Shown here: positions 56,538 through 64,000 of the stretch, piece after piece
Position numbering within the stretch: the first letter of the stretch is position 1
Layout of the letters: the number at the start of each line of letters is the position of its first letter
Origin: Crossaster papposus
Lineage: Eukaryota > Echinodermata > Asteroidea > Velatida > Solasteridae
DNA: 64,000 nt
Direction: 5' to 3'
Assembly (NCBI GenBank): GCA_037893245.1
Contig: JBAIAA010000597.1
Location: 124,001 to 188,000 of the forward strand
Program-made: the position numbers and the translations under genes
The notes under the pieces: model-generated
Told to the model about the DNA's origin: nothing
Databases searched by the model: none
Seen by the model: the letters and a program-made list of their open reading frames with translations, nothing else

Positions 56538-59027
56538 ATGGCGCTTATGCTTCTTGTTGAACGTGAAGCTAGAAGAGCAATAAGAAGAGAGAGGGTGTTT
56601 AGGGACAGGCGAAATCCCTTAGACAGTCTAAGCGACGAGGAAACATACAGAAGATATCGTTTCACACGAGAGGGGATTGTTCAGCTTTTGGAAAGAGTTG
56701 AAAATATTATTCAACCCATTACAAAGGTAGGCCTAATTAGCCTATATAAACGCATTTTTTTGTAGTCCTATTTTATTTTGGTCATAGGCCTATAGTATCC
56801 TATACAATATTGATATTGTTGATCAAGTTATGCGACGTCAAACTATCGTTATTAAAAAGCGTCGATTAATATTGTTATACTGTAGATTTGAAGGCATGTT
56901 TTAGCACGGCTATGACGCCTCGCCCACTGTAGTGAGGTGATGGGAACAAGTGGCAGATCGATGAGAACACGTGGAATATAGAAACAAGTGGAACACGTGA
57001 TTGCAAGTCAGTCAGGAAGTTCCGTTTTCTTTACAAAACATAATTTACACAAAACGAACACACAAATGTTAGGATATTATAAATGTTGCAAAATGAAGCA
57101 CGACAAAGTATTTTCAATGCAAAATAGCCCAAAGCAAGGCAATAAATGCCACTCTTGGCAAGGCGTTAGAAAGAAAAAATATGATGAATAAAATAGACTC
57201 TGTAAACAGACTAGATCAAACAATAGAGAGAACGCACTAGGGAAGGCAAAAATCGAGGGGAGGGAAAACTATTGGAGCAACTTGAAAACACGACAATGGT
57301 TATGTTTTTTTCAATATAACTATTCAGTTTTTAATAAAAATTATTTAGTTTAATTTGTTAAAACAAAATCCAGTGTTATCCACTACTATTATCCATTAAA
57401 AATGAAAGTTCTAGATATGTTTCACCAAATGTACTATGCAAACCTTTGATGTATCTTTAACAAATTGTTTTTCTCCAAACAAAAGTTCAAATAACATATC
57501 TTTAACAAAAAGCTGATTATGCAAGTAGCCTATTGCACAAAATATATCTTTTATTCTGAATACATTGTATAAGTATAATTTAAATGTAGTTATTCATGCA
57601 CTAATTTGTTTGTGCAAAAAGTGAATGACTTTACCAATGCTACAAAATAACTGTCAAGTGCAAAACTAAAGTTTGAAATTTTAGCTAGAGCAGGTACATT
57701 ATTAATTTATTAATTCAATTTGGATAATATCAAACTTCAATATCACTACATGTACATCCTTTTGTTTACAGCGCAGCAATGCAATCCCTGCCCACATGCA
57801 AGTTCTGGCAACATTGCGGTTCTTTGCCACTGGGTCGTTTTATACGGTCCAGGGCGACCTGCACGATGTAAGTGTGCCGTCAACATGCCGCATTGTACAT
57901 CGAGTAGCAAATGCAGTTGCAACTTTAACACCAAGAGTGATTCGCTTCCCCGTACGACCTCAGGATGTGGCAAGAGCCAAGCATGAGTTTTTTGAGATGG
58001 CCGGTTTTCCCAATGTTGTCGGTGCATTAGACTGCACCCATGTCAAGCTGTATGGGGCACCATTGGGAGAAGCGGAACATCTCTACATAAACCGCAAGGG
58101 CTACCATAACATCAATGTCCAGGCCACCTGTGATGCCAACTACCATATAACCAGCATTGTGGCCAGGTGGCCTGGTAGCACTCATGATAGTGCTATCATT
58201 CATGGGAGCATCATTGGAGAGAGGTTCAACAATGGACAGTAAGTCAAACTTCACCAAGTCTGAGAATTAAAACAACAGAAAGTACACTAATTATTAATAC
58301 TGTAAGATAAACACAAAATATAACATGCATTTCTTGACATCAATCTATCAATTAAATACCATCAGTTCAATACATTGCTAATCGAAACACTGCCAACTGC
58401 ACAGCCATTAACAAATTTATTTGCAATGGTTTAAAGGGGACACTGAAAATAAGAATGCTTGGCCATTATGCAATTATCGCTCTTTAAAATGTAATGTGTG
58501 CCCTTGATTGTATATTGCAGACTGAATGGAGTGCTCATTGGCGATACAGGGTATGCACTTCGACCCTGGCTGATGACTCCCATCTTGAATCCGGCAACAA
58601 ATGCCGAACGACGTTATAACAGGTACAACTTATTCCAGTTTAAAACCAAATATTCTCGAATCGTTGTACAAATCGAATATGTTTAAATTAATCTTTGTTC
58701 AAGTCTAGGTTATTAACACAGATGCTTGATATGCATCCCTTAAATTACAGGAGTCATAGAAAGTCGAGAGTGGTCATAGAGCAGACATTTGGCCAACTCA
58801 AGAGGAAATTTCCCTGTCTGGCTTTTGGCTTAAGAGTGGCTCCTCGGCGGGCATGTGTGATTATCAGGGCCTGCTGTGTGCTCTTCAATCTCTCGAAGGA
58901 GTTCGGCCAGCCGGAGCTTGAAGACGGCGATGATGACAATGTTGATGAGGATGATGACTTGCTATATGAAGGTCGCATCCATGATGGGCGACTCCAGCGC
59001 ACCATCCTCATCAACAGATATTTCTAA
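56538..59027 (+). CDS. HARBI1-like PIF/Harbinger transposase, 4 exons, 344 aa
   Basis: Exons 56538-56726, 57772-58238, 58521-58622 and 58751-59027 join in phase without stops to 344 codons. The N-terminus has RRYRFTREGIVQLLE, the usual helix-turn-helix lead-in, then AHMQVLATLRFFATGSF. The DDE catalytic positions are visible: GALDCTHVKL (D), WPGSTHDSAI (D) and VVIEQTFGQLKRKFP (E). The C-terminus is acidic, followed by RTILINRYF. Length and layout match full-length HARBI1-like proteins. It is either an intact Harbinger transposase or a domesticated copy. The repeats at 56295-56537 and the possible partner gene on the opposite strand at 60026 favour an autonomous element, but the right terminus was not found. 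Confidence 0.88.
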
Positions 59028-60025
59028 ATGCAAGAAGATAATAAAATAAATGTATGATCTGTTAAATGTGCTGATTTTCATACTCAACAAGTAACAATGG
59101 ATTATTGCACAATGGGTTTTTATTATAGTGCAGTTTTTCTGTTGTTAAATGTTCATAGTAATTTCCTGACTTTCTTAAACTTATTATTAAAGCAGTAATC
59201 AATCTTGAATGAACCTACTACCCTTCTCAAGCCTTCAATCTTATTTACCTACTGTCTTGAACTACCAATGTAATTTTATTGAGATAAAGATGAATGTGAG
59301 GTGATCTTTAATGTGTAATTTCAAGACAGCAGGTAAGAGTGAAGGCTTGAGGGTAGCATAGGTTCAATCATATTCTCGTTGACCACAATCTAATTCTTCA
59401 TGGTTTAACTCAACTCACATAAGACTAGCTTCACTCTTGGTTCTCATTTTGTTTCTGGTTTATTATGTACCAGTAAATGAAATAACACATACAAATGGCA
59501 ATGTAAACAAAATTGTAAAATGGAAATCAATTGATAATAAATACTAATAAATCTAGCGAGTCTAAAACAGAAAGAAATTTGATGCATAAAAGAATTTTGA
59601 ATCCCTATTCAAGCAAAAAATCATTAATATTTACAAATGAAGATGCAGCTTAAAAAATGTAAATACATTTATGAACAGACATGAGGGTATTGTTTATATT
59701 TTCAAATTGACAAAGTTATTGTAAGTTTAAGGTTTATAAACTTATAATAATTTTGCTATTCTGTCAATTTGAAAATATGTAACCAATGATTAAATAAAAC
59801 AATTTAAGAAAACAATTCTGATTGTTTATTATTTAACTCTAATTCATAAATGTTTTGACTTTTTGACCGAAAAGCTAGATTTTGTTTTGCTAAAAAGGTA
59901 TTTTTGAATGAGAATAAATGTCTTTGGTCGGTATTAAACACTATGCTTAAAAAAATTTAGAGACTAATTACCCTAACCAAACATGTATTCCTTTATATTG
60001 TACATTTGCCAATAGTATTTATCTT
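59028..60025. other. AT-rich spacer between convergent genes
   Basis: An inverted repeat of about 60 bp is formed by AACCTACTACCCTTCTCAAG (59212-59231) with its partner near 59339-59367 (GTGAAGGCTTGAGGGTAGCA, then TAGGTTCAA). A second inverted pair, TTTTCAAATTGACA (59700) and TGTCAATTTGAAAA (59764), flanks AAACTTATAATAA. Both look like small foldbacks. No gene. Confidence 0.5.
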
Positions 60026-60870
60026 TTAACTTTCAGTGAGCATTGTCACACCATTCTTCTCGAGAGTGAAATCAAGAAACAGCTGCAAGTTCCGGCTGAT
60101 GTGACTCAAAGATGAATCAATCTGCCTTGAAACTTGCAGTTGTTCCTTGTCTACTTGCAGCCGCTCACGCTCTACAAGTAGACGCTCTCTCTCAAGAAGA
60201 AGGATTGACTCTGTTGAGTTAAATCTCGAAGGTGATGGTGATGGTGATGGTGGTGATGGTGGTGGTGGTGCTGGTTCTGCTTCTGCTTCTGGAATATCTC
60301 TTTCCAATTTAATGCCAGCTGTTGTGATTGCTTTATAAATAAGATAAAGAAAAACATATTTATTATAGCAATATTAAGGACTAATCTTATATATTTTTTA
60401 AAGGATTTATAGTAAAAGTGTTTGAAACTAAATATTTATTTTGTGAACTAATTTTTTTTTTAATTTTTAAATTATTAAAGATGGCAACTATTTCATTCAA
60501 GAAATACAAAGACGTTCTCTGAATGGTTAATCTTATTTGTTTTAATTGTTGCGCTAGTACTACCATTTTGACAGCATTTTAAAGTCCCAAATTTGATGGC
60601 GGATGTCTGTGATGTCAGATCGTATTATAGTTGTGGAGGTGTCGTGGGGGTGTTGCAGACAATGATCGCGGTCATTCAATGGGCCCGAGTTCATGAGAGT
60701 TTCTATAGTCGCAGACATTTACCTTCAAATTTGTCAAAATAGGTAGAGGGGCTTTACCTTCGCCAACTATGTCAAACAGGACATCAACTTCAACTTCTTG
60801 AAGGGGATCAAATTCCCCTTCTTCTGCATTGAGAATGCCATCCTTGGCAATGGGAGACTTTTGACTGGCC
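60026..60870 (-). CDS. Candidate Harbinger second protein (Myb/SANT-partner type), C-terminal exons
   Basis: Minus strand: one exon from upstream to 60758 (KDGILNAEEGEFDPLQEVEV, then DVLFDIVGE|gtaaag) joins in phase to 60318-60026. The second exon has IKLERDIPEAEAEPA, a Ser/Pro-rich stretch from a GGTGAT microsatellite, and a charged helix LLLERERLLVERERLQVDKE. It ends in LEKNGVTMLTES. A repeated ERERL/ERERLQ coiled-coil tail after an acidic-Pro linker is common in the Myb/SANT-like proteins encoded next to Harbinger transposases. The convergent arrangement with the gene ending at 59027 agrees. No Myb/SANT exon is visible upstream, where the THAP gene now lies, so the N-terminus is missing or displaced. 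Confidence 0.45.
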
Positions 60871-60994
60871 AGAATTTATTGACAGAGGGCGCGCTTCACC
60901 GGTCCCGGAAATAAAGTGGCTTTTTTTTGTGGCCATTGATTTGTGCACAAAAACGTTCCTCGCATTCAGCATCAACCTAAAAAACGATATAAAA

Positions 60995-62871
60995 ATGCCC
61001 GGAACGTGTTGTTCTGTGCCTGGATGTGGTAACAGGGGAGGACATGAATTCCCCAAGAACAGAAAGCTGCGGAATAGGTGGAGATGGGCCATAAAACGGG
61101 CAAGTTATAGAACCAGACGACCGTGGTGGCCTACGGCAAACAGTGTTGTTTGCAAATCTCACTTCACGGTGTCAGATTATGAACAGAATTCAGCACTTGG
61201 TAAGCTTTTCAATTTAACACAAACATTTGTAAAACAGTTTCATGTACATCGTTTTACTGGAATATTATAGGGGGCCTATATGATACATGTAATAAGACAC
61301 TGTGGCAAATGTTGTGGCATGATGATGATGATGATTAGTCTTGATACGATATTCAAAGTAGTGTGCACTGTTGCTCGCCATCTTTGTTTATTGGCACCAA
61401 ATGTCTATGGAGTATGGATACAGTGGCCCGGACAGGACATAATCAGTGGTGATTATTTTTGCAATGTCGTGAATATTTACGACTGGTCGTAAATATAATT
61501 TGTGGCATTGTAAATTGTTCACGACTGGTGAATATTACTAGTAAATACAGTACTTAGAAAATTGTCTTGACTCTCCATAGACTTTTTACACAACCGCTGA
61601 AGTAGCGTCAGGATACTACATTCTTTCCTTTTTATTATTTTTTATATGCAGGTATCAAACTGGAGAGACACAAATTAAAGAAAACAGCAGTCCCAAGCAA
61701 GTTTGTATGGAGTTCAGAACCTTCTACAGCAGCACATTCCAGAGCTAAACGAATGGAGAACCGGAATGAAAAGAAGAGACAGGAGGAAGAGAAACAGGAT
61801 GTCGTCCAGAAAGAGGAGTCAACTGGGAATGAGTATATTCTGCAAGATCTTGATCTTGCAATGCAGGTTGATGTGCAGAGCGAGCCGGTTCATCAGACCC
61901 AACACGTACAAACAGATCTCCAGCCAAACCATTCAACATGCAGCGCTCAAACACAGACAGATTCTGCTCATCAAAGGTTTACAATAGAGGATTTCAGGAC
62001 TGATCCAGCAGGAGTGCATTATTACACAGGGCTTCAGGATTACTTCACATTTGTTGATGTTTTAGCTTCATTGGGACCGAGTGCATTTCAGCTAAAATAC
62101 CTGCACGGTGTTCGACCCAGCCTGAGTGTACCGGACCAGCTGTTCTTAACTCTTATTAAGTGCAGAAGATACACACCAAATTTTGAACTAAGTCGTATGT
62201 TCAAAATAAGCGAGTCAGAAGTGTACAGCATCTTTGTAACCTGGATCCGTTTTATGAGCCTTCAATGGAGAGAAGTGGATATATGGCCCAGCAGAGACTG
62301 TGTTAGTTTTTATGCTCCATCAGATTTTAAGAGGAAGTTTCCCACCACACGGGCTATTCTTGATGGTTTTGAATTCCCGGTTAAGAAACCAAAAGCCCCT
62401 GCTGCTCAGCAAGCCACTTTTTCCACGTACAAAAATCGCAATACAGCAAAGTCAGTTGTTGGAGTGACTCCAGGAGGTCTGGTTAGCTACATGTCTTGTG
62501 CTTATGGAGGCTCAACCAGTGACCGACAAATAGTAGAACGCAGTGGACTGACAAAAAGAACAGACCCAGGAGACTCCCTTATGGTAGACAAGGGATTTGA
62601 TGTCCAAGACATTTTTGCACCAGCAGATGTCACCATAAACATTCCAACATTCTTCCGGAAAAATAATAGAATGTCGGGAAAAGATGTCATAAAGGATAGA
62701 AAGATATCAAGTAAGCGCGCTCATGTTGAGAGAATCATTGGACTTGGCAAAACCTACAAAGTACTGACACAGCCACTCAATCAGACCGAGACAATTCTGG
62801 CATCAGATGTAGCATTTGTTTGCTTTATGCTGCTTAACTTTAGAAAATGTATCATTCCAAGAAATGCATAA
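60995..62871 (+). CDS. THAP-DDE transposase (ISL2EU-like), 2 exons, 474 aa
   Basis: Exon 1 (60995-61199) begins MPGTCCSVPGCGNRG and encodes a THAP zinc finger (C-x4-C, W...A, VVCKSHFTVSDY). Exon 2 (61652-62871) joins in phase. A basic-acidic linker follows, then a helix-turn-helix region (DQLFLTLIKCRRYTPNFELS, then RMFKISESEVYSIFVTWI). The DDE_Tnp_4-type core has AILDGFEF (first Asp), SYMSCAYGGSTSDRQI and DSLMVDKGFDVQD (acidic pair), and SKRAHVERIIG (Glu). There are no stops or frameshifts. THAP fused to this core is the layout of ISL2EU and related elements, but it also occurs in domesticated THAP genes. No termini were found. Confidence 0.88.
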
Positions 62872-63650
62872 GTTCAAATGAGTAAATTTGTTCGTCAACA
62901 CGGCATTCACTTTGTCTTATTTGCTTATTCCAACATGTATGTATTTGAAAGGGATTGTGCGCATCATAGAGCTATATTTTCTAGGTTAAATACAAACTCC
63001 TCATTTTCCTGTGCAGCATATGTAACTCGGTATGTCAAAATTAGGCTGAATTGGGCAGAGCTGCGAATGGAGAAGCAGCTGCAAAATTATATAGAGGGGA
63101 TTTTCATATATTTTTATATATTTTTAACAGCCTAAAGTCAGTCAACAGACTATGAATAGACAGTTTTGACTTGGTAATAAATTATAATTTATTTCTGAGA
63201 TGTACAATACATGTAAATGTACTAGCAGAAATTAAGTTATTTTCATACATTTTTTCCATAAATATATTATTTAACACAATATTTTTGTATTGCAAATGTT
63301 TTATGTTAAAACATTTAACACTTTAAAGTAGATATATAAAGGAATGCTACACATGCATCTCCTATTCATAAATACCTTTGACAGTTAACCCATTCCTTAT
63401 AATAAAGAGAAAAGTATATACATTTGTATAGAGGATATTTGGGATGGTTAGGGTTAATTAAATTATTTTTTAACAAGTGTTTTTAAACACGTTTACACTT
63501 TACAGAAATTAAAAATTGTTACATACCAGTTAAAAAGAGTAGGTCCAAAGGTGTGATACGTTTTGGTGTCCCTGTTACACCTAACCTGTGTAATTTCCCA
63601 TGTAAGTGTCATTGAAATTGACTTCAAACTTGTTTTTATTTGTTTTGCAG
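62872..63650. other. 3' flank of the THAP gene, no gene seen
   Basis: AT-rich; short frames only. Confidence 0.4.
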
Positions 63651-64000
63651 GTACTTTATTTATGTTATCACTCTTGGAGATCAAAGAATGTGTCCTGAAT
63701 TACCAAAAAAAAATCTTATTTCAGATGTAACAGTGACACAAACAATTGGACCCCTAATTTATGGACAGAGTGACAGACCCATACACGTATGTACATCCAC
63801 ATCATTTGGCCTAATGGTTAAAAAAGTTAGTTACGCTGCAAGGGCAAAATTTAACATATTTCTTGTAACTCAACATATATGTACTTGGAGTAGTTCATTT
63901 AAAGAGAATAATTAAAACTGATAACAAATGACAATGACCCCACGTACATGTTCTTTTCTGATAGGTTTTCTGTGGCCTTTGTCTTAAGAAAACTCATACT
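63651..64000 (+). CDS. Partial spliced gene running out of the window
   Basis: An exon at 63651-63786 (acceptor gttttgcag, donor CAC|gtatgt) encodes YFIYVITLGDQRMCPELPKK and continues to IGPLIYGQSDRPIH. The next acceptor (tctgatag) opens at 63965 in matching phase with VFCGLCLKKTHT and reaches the window edge. The new exon starts with a C-x2-C pair, possibly the beginning of a zinc-binding module. It lies less than 800 bp after the THAP transposase in the same orientation, so it could be the second protein of that element or an unrelated host gene. No function assigned. Confidence 0.45.

Noticed and set aside
57746-58257. Minus-strand frames over the HARBI1-like exon 2
   Set aside because: Shadows of the coding strand, which carries the catalytic motifs.

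Overview
This window comes from an animal nuclear genome, most likely a marine invertebrate. Genes are split by GT-AG introns that can be joined in phase. There are no bacterial operons, and the motif tacatgta is frequent. Most of the DNA is transposon-derived: hAT, PIF/Harbinger, THAP-type ISL2EU-like, Merlin, Penelope-like, tyrosine-recombinase retrotransposon, RNase H-bearing non-LTR, palindromic MITEs and a tRNA-derived SINE. I cannot choose between echinoderm, hemichordate, cephalochordate and similar groups from sequence alone.

Layout. 1-10.3 kb: the last exon of one uncharacterised gene, then an apparently intact 8-exon gene (572 aa; N-terminal PB1/ubiquitin-like region, C-terminal region like SAMD3-type proteins). 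Its introns hold a SINE, a hAT-type non-autonomous element with a second MITE nested inside it, and a 650-bp polypyrimidine minisatellite. 10.3-18 kb: intergenic DNA with a 54/56-bp satellite, foldback elements, a frameshifted Merlin transposase and a nested pair of palindromic elements. 18.1-29.9 kb: a decayed tyrosine-recombinase (DIRS-order) retrotransposon bounded by split direct repeats A1 ... B1-A2-B2, as in PAT/Ngaro elements. It sits between the arms of an older palindromic repeat. It carries a 22-bp G-quadruplex minisatellite between A2 and B2. 30.6-39.3 kb: a structurally complete hAT transposon (8-bp target duplication, matching terminal inverted repeats). Its seven exons join into a 1,066-aa open frame with an OTU cysteine-protease domain, a PCNA-interacting (PIP-box-like) motif, a TTF-type zinc finger and a hAT transposase. 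I consider this the most interesting object in the window. 40-45 kb: a non-LTR 3' fragment and a Penelope-like element on the minus strand with a hammerhead-ribozyme-like motif in its 3' region. 45.7 kb: a RING-finger exon. 48.3-49.6 kb: a dead integrase-type transposase. 51.8-53.4 kb: a 5'-truncated non-LTR element. 54.4-55.2 kb: an intact intronless C2H2 gene (minus). 56.5-59.0 kb: an intact HARBI1-like transposase, with a possible partner gene on the opposite strand at 60.0-60.9 kb. 61.0-62.9 kb: an intact THAP-DDE transposase. 63.65 kb to the end: the start of another spliced gene that leaves the window.

Three transposase genes from three lineages are uninterrupted after splicing within about 32 kb, while the retroelements nearby are decayed. 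This suggests recent DNA-transposon activity in this locus. Exon joins, element boundaries and target duplications were read by eye and checked for phase by arithmetic. Family names come from remembered motifs, not database searches.
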